Positions 33,032 to 43,208 of a stretch of DNA of 64,000 nt are shown here, piece after piece (position 1 is the stretch's first letter; each line of letters starts with the position of its first letter). The position numbers were made by a program, and so were the translations under genes. Source of the stretch: Bifidobacterium pluvialisilvae (GTDB lineage: Bacteria > Actinomycetota > Actinomycetes > Actinomycetales > Bifidobacteriaceae). Location of the stretch: NCBI RefSeq assembly GCF_019331695.1, contig NZ_JAHBBI010000004.1, positions 124,001-188,000 on the forward strand. The letters are read 5' to 3'. Under the pieces are notes generated by a model, which made no database searches, had not been told where the DNA came from, and saw only the letters and a list, made by a program, of their open reading frames with translations.

Positions 33032-36000
33032 TTAGTACAGGCGCCGCCAACCGGCCTGCATGATGACGGCCGGCGACGACTGGTTGCGCTCCATATATGC
33101 CGACTGCATCGATTTCGTCTTCGTCGGCAGGGCGCGGCCACTGCCCGACAGGGTGCCGTGGGCCTCGTCCCTGTAGGTGCTGTCGTTGTTCAACGTGACC
33201 TCCAGCGACCAGCTGACGTCCGGCGTCGTCTCGGCCCCGCCGGACGAGGATCCCTCGGATGTATCGCCCGTGTCGCCGCCCGATCCGGACGTCGACTCCA
33301 GTCCGACGTCGGAGGCCCTGATGGACCTCATATCGGGGGTCCAGCCGTTGACGACATGGTCATTGACCGTCAGCACGTAGGTGGCGTTCTGTCCCCATCG
33401 CTGGATGTCGCTTGCGCGGTTCACGTCGATGGTGTTGCGGTCCTTGGCGTTCCATGACAGCGAGAACGAGTCTCCGATCCGGGGAGGCACCTTGTAGACG
33501 TAGTTCCTGTCCTGGGCGGTGACGGACGGGCCGTTGGCGCCATTCAGCGTCTGATACGCCGTTGCCGACGGACAGCGCTGCCATTCCCCGATGCGCTTCG
33601 TGGCCGAACCGCCGGTCACGCGTTCGCCGCCGAACGTGACGATGATGTCGTCGTATTTGTCGTTGCCGGACCATCTGGCCGTGCAGACGCCGTCGCTTCC
33701 GGAGACGGTCAGATCGGGCTTGCGAATCTCGTAGCTGGGTCTGATCTCGTTCGATGTGGCCTTGGCGGGTCCTCCGCCGGGCTTCTCCGGTTCGACGGTG
33801 GCGGTCACGCTCATCGGCTTGAAGTAGTCGCTCTGGCCGATGGTGACGGAGAAGGTGCCGTCGGAAGAGCACGGCACGCTGCCGCCCGTGCTCAGCGTGA
33901 TGCCGGAGCATCCGGCGCCATGCAGGTCGCCCAGCGTGACGGTGCCGGCGACGGTCGTGGAATCCGTCTGTCTGATGGAGACCGTCGGCGCGTCGATATC
34001 ACCCCAGGGGGCGTCGTTGTTGATGCTGGTGCCCTCGATGCCGTCCCCGGCGCGGTTATGGGCGCGTACCCGGGCGGTGAACGCCTTGCCGCCGGCGGAG
34101 TTGTCGACGGTGAACGTGGCCGTCCGGCCGGTGACGGTCTGGGTCTGCGACCCCCCGGCGCCGGTGATGGTCACGGTGTATTTGTCCGGTGCGGAGCCGA
34201 CGTATTCGGGCGGGGTCCAGCCCACCTTCACGCTCTTGTAGCCTCCCAGCACGCCGATTTCGGCGGGGGCGTCGGGGACCTTGTCGGGCATGCCCTTGAC
34301 GGTGTTCGAAGGGGAGGACCAGCCGACCTCGTTCATGGCGCGCACGGTGAACGCGTACTCCTGGCCGTTGGTCAGTCCGGTGATCTGGCAGGTGGTGTTG
34401 GCCCCGCAGCTGACCTTCCGGTCGTTGTAGTCCACCTCGTATTCGGTGATCGGGGCGCCGTTGGACGCGCCGGGGGTCCATGCCAGGTTCACCGACCCAT
34501 CGGCGGGCGTGCCCGCCACGGGGGAGAGCAGCGGCGGGTTCGGACGGTCGACGATCGAGACCGTGACGATGGCGGTGACGTTGCGCGAGGCATCCTTCGT
34601 GCCGTCCTGCACGGTGACGACCACCTTGTTCGTGGATGCGCCGATGTTGGAGGCCGGGGTGATGGTCAGGTCGCCGCCCGCGGTATAGCTCACGCTGATG
34701 CGCGACGCGTCGTCCGTGGTCGCGCCGACCACCGTCAGCGGTGTATCGGGGAACGGGTTGTATGCGCCGGTGAGGATGTTCAGGTGTTCGGGCGTGCCGG
34801 CCTTTGCGCGGATCGTCTGCCCGGCCACGCGGGCGAGCGGCTGGTTCGTCTGGGTGACGCGCAGCGTCACGCCCGCGTTCACCGTGCCGTTCGCGTATTT
34901 GATGGCGATGGGCAGGGTCACGCTGGTGCCCGGACGGGCGTCCTTCGGCGCGCTGACGGTGAGGTTGCCGTCGGACGACAGCGTCGCCTCGATGGGGCTC
35001 GCGCTGCCGCCGGTCGAATACGTGTACGCTTTCTCGTCCTCGTATGCGCCGTCGGGTGCGTGGGTGAGCTCGCGCAGCGAGATGGTCTTCTTCGCATCTC
35101 CGGGCACCACGTCGATGGTCGGCGCGGAGAACGTCGGCGGGGGCACCTGGCGGCCAATCACCGTGATGGGCAGCGTGAGCACCGCCGAATTGATGATGGC
35201 GTTCTTGTCCTTGCCTTTCTTGCCGTCCACCGCGGTGAACGTTATCGATGCCGGCCCCGCGTAGTCCTTGGCGGCGGTGAACTTCAGCTTCGTGTCGCTC
35301 ACGTACAGGTCGCCGCCGTCGGATTTCGTGGCGCTCACCGATTCCTTGGACTCCACGCTCGCGGTCTTGCCGGCGCCGACGCGCACGTAGTCGGCGATGT
35401 TGATTTCGATGGTCTCGCGCGCATGCACCTGCAGCTTCGGCGCCTTGGGGCGCAGCGTCGGGGGGAACACGCCGTAGGCGGGCACCTGGATGAACGCCGT
35501 GGAGGTGATGTTGTACTTCGTGTTCGTCACCGTGTACGGCACGGCGCGCGCCTCGCCGGTCAGGTCCACGGCGATGACGGTGGAGTTCTCCCCGCCCTTG
35601 CGGTGCGCGTGGTCCCTGGCGCTGGGATGCACGTCCACCTTCAGCTCGTCGGCGGTGCCGGACGGGTTGGCGATCCAGTCCTTCACGTCGACGTCGACGG
35701 TCTTCTTGTCGATGGTCGCGGCGGCGGGCACCTTGTAGTCGTATGCGGTGGGCGGGGAGATGGGCGCCTTGTCGGAGACGTTCACCGTCAGCGTGCCGGT
35801 GTCGGTCAGGCCGGCCTTCGTCCTCACCGTGTACATCACGTAGGCCGTGCCCGCGTTCGACGGCGAGGTGAGCTCGATCATGTTGTTGCGCACCTTGGCG
35901 TCCCTGACGCCTTGCATGTCGAGCTTCCGATCGAGCGTCAGCGTTTCGGAGTCTCCGGAGATGTCGTTGATGAGCACCGGCACGTCGACCTTGGTGTTCG

Positions 36001-39000
36001 GCCGGATGGACAGGGTGTCGTCGCGCGCGTACACGCCTGAGTCGGAGCTTGACTTGAACACGCCTACACGGATCTGCGCCTGTGCGCGCTGGCCGGTCCA
36101 GTCCTCCACGGCGTAGCTGAACGTGTCGGTGCCGGAGGAGTCCGCGTATGCCTCGTAGACCAGATAGTCGGCGCCGGTCTCGGTGATGCGGCCCAGCTTC
36201 GGCACCGTGTTGCCCAGGCCGTTCAGCGTGTCGCCGTCGCCGTCCACGTCGATGCCGGTGAGCGTGATGGGGATCTTCACCTTCTGGCCGGCCGCCACCT
36301 GGGCCTCCACGTCGGCCGGTGTGGGCGCGGGCTTGCTGGCCGCGTCCTTCTTGTGCACGGTGATGGTGATGGTGCCGGACGCGGTGTTGCCGAGGTTGTC
36401 CTGCACGGTGTACGTCACCGGGTAGACGCCCTGCGCGTCGGCGGCCTGGTATCGCACGTTGTCCTCGGAGACGAACGCCAGGCCCTTGAACGTCTTCTTG
36501 TCGTACTGCAGGGCGGTCTTGAGCTTCACGGTCGTGCCGTCGGCGTAGGTGACGTGGTCGAGCACGGGGATGGTGACGATGCCGCCGGCGCGCACCTGGA
36601 CGTTGATGTTGCCGGCTTTCGGCGCGTTGTTCTGCGTGGACAACGCCGGCGGCTGCAGTACGATGCGCCCTTGGCTCTGCCCCTGCGCGTTGGCCACCGT
36701 GTAGCTTACGGCAACGGGTTTGGTCGGCACCTGGCGGGCGGTGAGGTACACGCGCTTGTGGCCCACGATGCCGGTCTTGATGCCCGATTCGCCGGGGACG
36801 CTCACGGAGCTGATGGCGAGCACGCCGCCGAGCGGGTCGACGTCGTTGGCCAGGGGCTCCACGATGGCGGTGTTGTCGGCGCCGAGCAGCGCCACGTCGT
36901 TGGCGGCGACGGGTTTGGCGGCCTTGCCGTCCACGTTCTTGACCTCGATGCGCGCGAGTCCGGTGGTGGGCTGCGTGCCCTGCGTGATGGTGTACGGCAC
37001 GTAGTAGGTGCCGGGATTGGCCGCCTTGAACGTGAACGACATGTCCTCGTTGTTGGCGGCGGTGGAGGCGTTGGCGGGCTGGGTGACGGCGGAGAGCTGC
37101 GCCGGCTGCACCGACGTGCCGTGCACGTATTGTCTGAGCGCCACGGTGATGCTTTTGCCCGGCTGCGCCTGCCTGACTATGGGGTCGATGACGGCGGTGA
37201 GCGTGTTCGCCGGCCTCACCGAGAAGTACACCATGCCCTTGCCGGTCTTCTCGCCATCGGAGACCAGCACCTGCACACCCACGCGCCCGGACGCCTGCGA
37301 ACCGGTGTTGAACACCAGCTGCCCGTCGGCGCGTGTGGAGACCATGACCTGATCCGAATTGGTGGGTGTGGCCGAGACCAGCGTCATCGGATCGCCGTCG
37401 CCGTCGGTGAAGCTCGCCAGCGCGTTCGCGGTGTAGGATGCTCCCTGCTCCACCTGGTACTCGGGAGGGGTGTCGGTCTGCCGGGGGGCCTTGTCGTCGT
37501 CGCCGTCGGTGACGTTCAGCGTCACCGTGGCCGACGACGTCTGCTCGCGGCCGTCGGAGATGGAGTACGAGAACTTCACCGTGCCGGCGTGGGCGTTCGT
37601 CGCGTCGAGCTGCAGATACCGGCCGTCGTAGACGGACGCCACGGTGGCGTCGTCGCCGGGGGACTCCACCTTCTCGATGTGCAGCACCGAACAGTCGGTC
37701 TGCTCGTCGTTGCGCAGCACGTCGAGGATCTCCTCGCTGCCGGCGCGCACGCCGAACGTGTCGTCCACCGCCTTGATGGTGCCGGACGTGGCCGAGCATT
37801 TCTCGGCGAAGTTCTGGTGGTTGTTGGCGGTGTCCTGGCTTTCCTGGGTGGTCGTCGTCTTTTCGGTCTGGATCTGGTTCCACTGCAGCTTGATGACGTC
37901 GGTGGAGTCGTCCGGATTCCAGACGTTGCCGTTCGTCACGTCGTTGAGCACGACCAGACGGTGGTTCGTGCGGAACGTGAGCTGCGATGTCTCGGAGACA
38001 TCCTTGAGCGTCCTGAACTGCGGTTCGTCGGCGAGACGGCCGTCCTTCGGCGCGCCGCACGCCTTGATGAAGTTGTTGGCCCGCTGGCTCCACGCCGCGT
38101 AGACGCATCCCGATGACGACACCGGCTGCGCGGCCTCGCCGTTGCCGCCGGACGTGAGCGTCACCGGCTTGGCGTTCGGATGGTCGAGGTCGGCGACGAC
38201 CAGTCCGGCGGTGGTGGACGCCGCGACCCAGGAGGCGTCCTGGCGTCCGTCGACCGGAGGCTGTTGCAGCGTGACGCGGCCGGTGGCCGGCAGCCGGATG
38301 GAACCGCCGTTGAATGTGAGCGTGCCGCCGGAGACGACCACCGGGCGTCCGCCGACCACGGTGAAGTCGTCGGCCACGAGCTCCTTGCCGCCGTTGAGCG
38401 AACCGTATTCGCGGGGATTCGACCCCTGGGGGTTGTCCAGCGTGAGCACCATGGCGTCCGACGGCCGGTACCCGTAGACGACACCGTCCTTGTCCACGGC
38501 GACCTTGCCGCCCTGCCCGAGGCTCATGACCGGCTTGGCCGTGGTGGGGGAGACGCCGTCCACCGAGTCCGCCTCGCCGACCCAGACATCGCCGCTCTTC
38601 GTATTGAGGAACGCGATGGAGTCCCCGCCGATCGCCGACGTGGTCTCGCCCTTGAGGTCGGTCTGCCCGTTCACGCCCACGGTGGACGCCTTGATGCCGA
38701 GGGCCCGGCCGCCCTCGTTGAGCACGGTGTTGTCCCCGGACTGGCTGACGTCGAACCGCTGCGCCGACGACGACACCGCCGCGTCCGCCTCCTGCAGCCT
38801 GACGTTGAACCGGGCGGCCTTCTGGTTCTTCAGCGACGTGATCCACACGGTGCCGTTGTCCAGCTGCACGTGCTGGCGGGTGATGGAGCTGATGATGATG
38901 GCGCCGACGACCACGCCGAGCAGTAGCACGAGGGCGACCACCGGCATGATCCAATGATTGCGTCTGGTGGGCATGACGCCGCGCAGACGTGCCAGACGGG

Positions 39001-39037
39001 CGCGCATGCCGGGGCGCATCTCTTCGCTGCCGTTCAC
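33032..39037 (-). CDS. Giant membrane-anchored Ig-like/FN3 protein of the PFNA cluster
   Basis: A 2001-residue protein with a short cytoplasmic basic N-terminus and one membrane helix (about 32-53), so most of it lies outside the cell. Residues 60-400 look like a beta-propeller (repeated V-x-K-D-G-V-V-Y-G style strands). About 415-1490 is a chain of Ig/cadherin-like domains (for example FTDGDGDPMTLVSATPTNSD). Two FN3 domains follow (about 1495-1690, with VNLAWTPGASNGAPITEYEV and VKVGWTPPEY), then a C-terminal beta-rich part. The start is GTG 39037 after AGGTAGGGGGAA. From the literature as I recall it, the FN3 part of the B. longum homologue was reported to bind human TNF-alpha. It is second in the operon, right after the kinase. 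Confidence 0.88.
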   Translation of the reverse strand: MNGSEEMRPGMRARLARLRGVMPTRRNHWIMPVVALVLLLGVVVGAIIISSITRQHVQLDNGTVWITSLKNQKAARFNVRLQEADAAVSSSAQRFDVSQSGDNTVLNEGGRALGIKASTVGVNGQTDLKGETTSAIGGDSIAFLNTKSGDVWVGEADSVDGVSPTTAKPVMSLGQGGKVAVDKDGVVYGYRPSDAMVLTLDNPQGSNPREYGSLNGGKELVADDFTVVGGRPVVVSGGTLTFNGGSIRLPATGRVTLQQPPVDGRQDASWVAASTTAGLVVADLDHPNAKPVTLTSGGNGEAAQPVSSSGCVYAAWSQRANNFIKACGAPKDGRLADEPQFRTLKDVSETSQLTFRTNHRLVVLNDVTNGNVWNPDDSTDVIKLQWNQIQTEKTTTTQESQDTANNHQNFAEKCSATSGTIKAVDDTFGVRAGSEEILDVLRNDEQTDCSVLHIEKVESPGDDATVASVYDGRYLQLDATNAHAGTVKFSYSISDGREQTSSATVTLNVTDGDDDKAPRQTDTPPEYQVEQGASYTANALASFTDGDGDPMTLVSATPTNSDQVMVSTRADGQLVFNTGSQASGRVGVQVLVSDGEKTGKGMVYFSVRPANTLTAVIDPIVRQAQPGKSITVALRQYVHGTSVQPAQLSAVTQPANASTAANNEDMSFTFKAANPGTYYVPYTITQGTQPTTGLARIEVKNVDGKAAKPVAANDVALLGADNTAIVEPLANDVDPLGGVLAISSVSVPGESGIKTGIVGHKRVYLTARQVPTKPVAVSYTVANAQGQSQGRIVLQPPALSTQNNAPKAGNINVQVRAGGIVTIPVLDHVTYADGTTVKLKTALQYDKKTFKGLAFVSEDNVRYQAADAQGVYPVTYTVQDNLGNTASGTITITVHKKDAASKPAPTPADVEAQVAAGQKVKIPITLTGIDVDGDGDTLNGLGNTVPKLGRITETGADYLVYEAYADSSGTDTFSYAVEDWTGQRAQAQIRVGVFKSSSDSGVYARDDTLSIRPNTKVDVPVLINDISGDSETLTLDRKLDMQGVRDAKVRNNMIELTSPSNAGTAYVMYTVRTKAGLTDTGTLTVNVSDKAPISPPTAYDYKVPAAATIDKKTVDVDVKDWIANPSGTADELKVDVHPSARDHAHRKGGENSTVIAVDLTGEARAVPYTVTNTKYNITSTAFIQVPAYGVFPPTLRPKAPKLQVHARETIEINIADYVRVGAGKTASVESKESVSATKSDGGDLYVSDTKLKFTAAKDYAGPASITFTAVDGKKGKDKNAIINSAVLTLPITVIGRQVPPPTFSAPTIDVVPGDAKKTISLRELTHAPDGAYEDEKAYTYSTGGSASPIEATLSSDGNLTVSAPKDARPGTSVTLPIAIKYANGTVNAGVTLRVTQTNQPLARVAGQTIRAKAGTPEHLNILTGAYNPFPDTPLTVVGATTDDASRISVSYTAGGDLTITPASNIGASTNKVVVTVQDGTKDASRNVTAIVTVSIVDRPNPPLLSPVAGTPADGSVNLAWTPGASNGAPITEYEVDYNDRKVSCGANTTCQITGLTNGQEYAFTVRAMNEVGWSSPSNTVKGMPDKVPDAPAEIGVLGGYKSVKVGWTPPEYVGSAPDKYTVTITGAGGSQTQTVTGRTATFTVDNSAGGKAFTARVRAHNRAGDGIEGTSINNDAPWGDIDAPTVSIRQTDSTTVAGTVTLGDLHGAGCSGITLSTGGSVPCSSDGTFSVTIGQSDYFKPMSVTATVEPEKPGGGPAKATSNEIRPSYEIRKPDLTVSGSDGVCTARWSGNDKYDDIIVTFGGERVTGGSATKRIGEWQRCPSATAYQTLNGANGPSVTAQDRNYVYKVPPRIGDSFSLSWNAKDRNTIDVNRASDIQRWGQNATYVLTVNDHVVNGWTPDMRSIRASDVGLESTSGSGGDTGDTSEGSSSGGAETTPDVSWSLEVTLNNDSTYRDEAHGTLSGSGRALPTKTKSMQSAYMERNQSSPAVIMQAGWRRLY

Positions 39038-39100
39038 GGTTCCCCCTACCTGTGCTCTCCTATGGGTATGCCATCCATGGTACGACGCGCGTCGTAAAAG

Positions 39101-40513
39101 CTACTTACGCACCGCGCATGCGGTGGCGGGGGTGGTGGACATCTGCCGGTCGGCGCGCACGATGCTCACCTGGATGCACACCTGGTCGTCGGTGACGCCG
39201 TCGATGCTCACCGTGGGCCTGTCGACAAACGACGACGTGGCGTCGGACTGCGCGGAATCGGAGCCGACCCGGTTCCATGCGTACCTGTCGCCGTTCTGCG
39301 GGTCGGGATTCGTCCAGGTGAACGTGGCGGTGCCGTCCTGCAGCGTGCCGGCCAGCCCGGTCGGCGACGGCACGTCGCTGTCGGCGGTGGCGCCCAATCC
39401 CGGTGATGGGTCGTCATGCGAGTCCAATCCCTTCGCGTCGTCCCCCACCACCTGCGTGCCGTCGGCGCCGCGTGCGGAATCCAGACGCGGCATGACCACG
39501 AACACCAGCAGCGCGGCGATGACCGCCACCGCGGCCACGATGGACGCGCCGATCGCCAACGGCCTCACCCACGTGCGGGGCTGCGGGGCCGCGGGACCGG
39601 CGGCGTCCGTGGCCTGCCTGCCGCGTCTCCTCTGCTGCGGCAGGTACGGCGGCACGTCCTCCACCGTCACCGGGGTCTGATGCCCATAGCATTGCTGCTG
39701 CACCCGCTGCATGTCGCGCGCGAACTCGAGCATGGAATAGTACCGGGCGTCGGGGTTCTTGTTCATGGCCCGACGCAGCACCTTCTCGAACTCCTTGGGG
39801 ACGTCGGCCCTGCGGATGCGGGGAAGGTCCTCGTCCACGATCACCTGGGCGAGCTCGCGGGTGTCCTTCACCTTGTACCCGTATTCGAACGGGGAACGGC
39901 CGACCAGCATCGCGAACAGCGTCGCGCCCAGCGAATAGATGTCGGTGGCTTCGGATCCGCCCGAACGTCCGGTGAGCACCTCCGGCGGCGCCCAGGGGAT
40001 CGAGAACCCCTTCGCGCCGCGCGTCGTGTAGATCGTGGACGAGATGCCGAAGTCGGCGATCACCGGCAGCCCCTGCGTGGAGATCAGCACGTTGCTCGGC
40101 TTGATGTCGCGGTGGATGATGCCCCGCTTGTGCGCGGTGAACAGGGCGCTCGCCAGGTCGATGCCCACGGTCAGCACCTGGTCCACCGGCAGCTGGTTCG
40201 AGCGGGAAAGGTCCTTGTAGCTGCCGCCCCGCGCATATTCGAGCACCATGTAGCCGCGACCCCCGGGCGTGATGCCGGCGTCGTAGATCGACAGGATGTA
40301 CGGATGCTCGGAGAGCTGGGCCATGAAGTTGGCCTCGGACCGGAACCGGTTGCGGCTGTTGCGGTCGGCGAGCGGCGTCTCGTTGATCTTGACGGCGACC
40401 AGGCGGTTCGGCACCCGCTGGTGGTAGAGGAACACGGCGGCCGTGCCTCCCGCTCCCAGCGTGCGGATGAAGTCATACCCTTCCAGCACCGGTGGTTCCA
40501 CGTTCACGCTCAT
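39101..40513 (-). CDS. pkb2: Membrane Ser/Thr protein kinase with FN3-like ectodomain
   Basis: A 470-residue Hanks-type kinase. Glycine loop LGAGGTAAVF (19-28), catalytic Lys42 (VAVKI), HRDIKPSN (134-141), DFGIS (154-158), and activation loop with TIYTTRGAKGF before APPE are all intact. A basic linker leads to a membrane helix at about 318-341. The ectodomain (345-470) is not made of PASTA repeats; it resembles one FN3-type domain (TFTWTNPDPQNGDRYAWNRV) with two cysteines near the end. The start ATG 40513 follows GGGGG. As the first gene of the leftward operon it is the likely writer for the phosphatase and FHA reader. The symbol follows the bifidobacterial cluster name. Confidence 0.93.
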   Translation of the reverse strand: MSVNVEPPVLEGYDFIRTLGAGGTAAVFLYHQRVPNRLVAVKINETPLADRNSRNRFRSEANFMAQLSEHPYILSIYDAGITPGGRGYMVLEYARGGSYKDLSRSNQLPVDQVLTVGIDLASALFTAHKRGIIHRDIKPSNVLISTQGLPVIADFGISSTIYTTRGAKGFSIPWAPPEVLTGRSGGSEATDIYSLGATLFAMLVGRSPFEYGYKVKDTRELAQVIVDEDLPRIRRADVPKEFEKVLRRAMNKNPDARYYSMLEFARDMQRVQQQCYGHQTPVTVEDVPPYLPQQRRRGRQATDAAGPAAPQPRTWVRPLAIGASIVAAVAVIAALLVFVVMPRLDSARGADGTQVVGDDAKGLDSHDDPSPGLGATADSDVPSPTGLAGTLQDGTATFTWTNPDPQNGDRYAWNRVGSDSAQSDATSSFVDRPTVSIDGVTDDQVCIQVSIVRADRQMSTTPATACAVRK

Positions 40514-40696
40514 GACCGACCCCCTTAATACATGTTGGCAGCGTGCGTATCGGCGGCGTTTCGTCCCGACCATGAGGCGATCGACCGCGAATCGTCCGGC
40601 TCCCTTCCCAGCATCCTAGCGGCCGGGCGGAACACGGTCCGTTCCGTCCAAGGCGCTGACACGGTGCCGGTGGCCGGCGGTTCGTGGGGGCATGCC

Positions 40697-40725
40697 CGGA
40701 CATTTCGGGCCACGGACCTTACAAT
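40697..40725 (+). promoter_or_regulatory. Candidate promoter of the zinc-ribbon genes
   Basis: CGGACA (40697-40702), 17 bases, TACAAT (40720-40725), about 28 bases upstream of the start at 40754. It lies in the 240-base divergent region shared with the kinase operon. Confidence 0.5.
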
Positions 40726-40753
40726 GGCTGTGTACCAGAGAAGGAGAATATCC

Positions 40754-41695
40754 ATGAAGATTTGCGATCAGTGCGGACAGCAGAACCCCACGGGGGCCAG
40801 GTTCTGCCGCGGTTGCGGCCACCGGTTCCCGGACAACGTGCCCGTCGATGCGGCTCAGCAGCCCACGGCTCAGCAGCCCGCGGCGCCGTCCCCCTCCGTC
40901 CCCCTTCCCGGCCCGGTTCCGACCCCGGCGTCCCAGGCCGGACAGCCGGCCCAGCCCCACTTCCAGGTTCCCCCGCAGGCGGCTCCCGCGCCTCAGCCCC
41001 AGCCCCAGCCCCAGCAGCAGCCCGTCCCGGCGTCGGCGCAGCCGGGTTCGTCCGGTGCGTTCTTCACTTGGCTGTGGGAGTCGTTCAAGCACCCGTCCCG
41101 GCGGTACGCCACCCAGACCTGGTGGGCCATCATCCCCTTGGTGTGCAACGCGTTCCTCATGGCGCTGACCGTCTACATGTGGCAGAGCAAGGCCGTCAGC
41201 GCCGCGGCCAACGTGGGCAACGGCCTGCTGAGCAGCCTGACCGGCGGTTCGTCGTACACCCCGCAGATCGCCTCCCCGGGCGTCTCCCTCGCCGAGCTGT
41301 TCAAGTCGTGGATCCTGTTCGCCGCGTTGCTGTACCTCGTCGTGCTCATCTGCTTCATGGGGCGCAGGATGTTCGGCGAGCGCATCCCGTTCGCCGCGCT
41401 GCACACCGAGATCGCGCAGAAGACCATGCCCATGATGGCGCTGAACCTCGTCACGTTCCTGTTCGCGCTCATCGGGTCGGGACTGGTCTTCCTCTCTGCC
41501 GCGCTGTTCATGCTCGGCGTTTCGTTCCTGATGACGATGCCGGCCGCCATCATCGCCCAGGGCGTCAACGCGCGCAAGATCGACAAGACGTGGATGTGGA
41601 TCTTCGCGATGCTGCTCAGCGGACTGATCCTCGGCATCTTCTTCGCGATCTTCGCGGTGGCCGGGGTCGTCGGCGCGGTCTCGTCCGCGCTCTGA
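40754..41695 (+). CDS. Zinc-ribbon membrane protein (YIP1-like membrane part)
   Basis: A 313-residue protein. The N-terminus is a two-CxxC zinc ribbon (MKICDQCG...FCRGCGHRFP, residues 4-22), followed by a Pro/Gln/Ala-rich linker of about 80 residues. After that come about five hydrophobic helices (WWAIIPLVCNAFLMALTVYM, SWILFAALLYLVVLICFMG, MALNLVTFLFALIGSGLVFL and two more). The start ATG 40754 has AAGGAG. It is divergent from the kinase and the first of three consecutive proteins that begin with the same ribbon. Function unknown; the ribbon and linker suggest a cytoplasmic docking tail on a membrane protein. Confidence 0.8.
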   Translation: MKICDQCGQQNPTGARFCRGCGHRFPDNVPVDAAQQPTAQQPAAPSPSVPLPGPVPTPASQAGQPAQPHFQVPPQAAPAPQPQPQPQQQPVPASAQPGSSGAFFTWLWESFKHPSRRYATQTWWAIIPLVCNAFLMALTVYMWQSKAVSAAANVGNGLLSSLTGGSSYTPQIASPGVSLAELFKSWILFAALLYLVVLICFMGRRMFGERIPFAALHTEIAQKTMPMMALNLVTFLFALIGSGLVFLSAALFMLGVSFLMTMPAAIIAQGVNARKIDKTWMWIFAMLLSGLILGIFFAIFAVAGVVGAVSSAL

Positions 41696-41770
41696 CGCCC
41701 GGCACGCCATGAGCGGCCCGTACACTGGAGACGTATGCCCTCGACGGCGGGGCGCATGGAAGAGGCGACG

Positions 41771-43042
41771 ATGATATTCTGCACCGGCTGCGGCGAGCGC
41801 AACGACGACGGCACCCAATACTGCATCAACTGCGGCAGCCGGCTTCCCCTCCCGCAGCCGCAGAACCCCGTCGCCGTCCCGTCCGCGGTGCCGATGCCGG
41901 GCGTCCGTTCCATCGTCGACGTCTCCGACCCGGCCGACGACACCACCCGTGACGGGAAGGCTTCCGTCCCCTCCATGCCGGATGTGCAGGAGGCCGGACG
42001 GGGTCGGACGATCATGCTGCTCACCGTGGCCGCGGTGGCCGTCATCTTCGGCGCGGTGCTCTTCACCCTCGCCGCCACCGTGTTCTCCGCGCGCCATGCG
42101 GTGAACGAATACATGGCCGTCCTGGCCGACGGCGACTTCGACCAGGCCAACGGCATGGCCATGCCCGACGTCAAGGACGACGCCCGTGCGCTCCTCGTCA
42201 GCCAGGTGGCATCCAACGTGAACAACCGCATCACCGACGTGCAGGTCTCCGCCGCACGGAAGGACGATTCCACCGGACGATACGAGGCCGACGTCACGTA
42301 TTCGGCCGGCGGCGTGCGCCGCACCGGCCGCGTGGCGGTCGTGCCGGACGGCCGCCGCCTGCTGCTGTTCCGCTCATGGAGGGTCGTCTCGCCGCTGACC
42401 GTCACGCTGAAGATCGCCGTGCCGAAGACCATGTCGAACGTCTCGGTCAACGGCGTCGACATCGACCTGTCGAAGGCCTCGACGGCCAAGGACAACGCCG
42501 CCACGCCGTCCGACGCCGATCCGAACGTCGATTATGGCGAGATGGCCCAGTACTCCGTCCCCGCATATCCGGCCGTATACCACGTCGACATCGCCGACTC
42601 GGCGTACGTGACCTCCGACGAGGCGACCATCGCCGACCCGTCCAGGACCGTCTACCTCATCCCCAAGGCCAGCGACAAACTCAAGAAAGCCATCCTCGAC
42701 AAGGTCAGGCAGCGCGTGGACGAATGCACGTCGTCGAACGCGCTGGCGGTCAGCGGCTGCGGGTTCTCCAATGGCGACTTCACCGGCTCGTCCACCGCGT
42801 ACACCGGCATCACACGCACCGTCTCGGGCACGCCGGAGCTCGCCGACGTGGACATCATGACCGGCACGTTCACCACCGCCACCATCAGGACGACCATCAC
42901 CTACCAGCGGCGGGACTACGCCGACCGGCCATGGGAGAACGGATCGTCCACCGATTCGGGCACGCTGCGGGGGACGTTCTCCCTGGAGAACGAGAACCTC
43001 ACCGTCACCATCCCCAACGACGACAGCGCCGACGGGGAATGA
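41771..43042 (+). CDS. Zinc-ribbon single-helix membrane protein (TcaA/YvbJ-like layout)
   Basis: A 423-residue protein. Zinc ribbon MIFCTGCGERN...YCINCGSRLP (residues 4-22), an acidic linker with DPADDTTRDG, one membrane helix (about 80-100, MLLTVAAVAVIFGAVLFTLA), then an extracellular part. That part begins with a small helical domain (VNEYMAVLADGDFDQANGM) like the NTF2-type domains of TcaA-like proteins, and continues as beta-rich sequence with one likely disulfide. ATG 41771 was chosen so the ribbon starts at residue 1 as in its neighbours; ATG 41735 also has a ribosome site and would add 12 residues. The role is probably envelope-related. Confidence 0.78.
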   Translation: MIFCTGCGERNDDGTQYCINCGSRLPLPQPQNPVAVPSAVPMPGVRSIVDVSDPADDTTRDGKASVPSMPDVQEAGRGRTIMLLTVAAVAVIFGAVLFTLAATVFSARHAVNEYMAVLADGDFDQANGMAMPDVKDDARALLVSQVASNVNNRITDVQVSAARKDDSTGRYEADVTYSAGGVRRTGRVAVVPDGRRLLLFRSWRVVSPLTVTLKIAVPKTMSNVSVNGVDIDLSKASTAKDNAATPSDADPNVDYGEMAQYSVPAYPAVYHVDIADSAYVTSDEATIADPSRTVYLIPKASDKLKKAILDKVRQRVDECTSSNALAVSGCGFSNGDFTGSSTAYTGITRTVSGTPELADVDIMTGTFTTATIRTTITYQRRDYADRPWENGSSTDSGTLRGTFSLENENLTVTIPNDDSADGE

Positions 43043-43208
43043 GCGGGCATGGGCCGTCGTGGACGGATGCCGACTACCGCAGTTTTCATCGGGGGACTAC
43101 GATGAAGTCAGTGCGTGGCGGACGGTGCGCGCCGCCGTGGGGCGGGACACACCGGAACGCCTGTATGCGCCCATATAGAGGACACAGAGGAACGTAAGGA
43201 AGAGAACA

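Noticed and set aside
42376-43197. Additional plus-strand ORF overlapping the second zinc-ribbon gene
   Set aside because: Arg/His/Pro-rich out-of-frame shadow with no motif or ribosome site.
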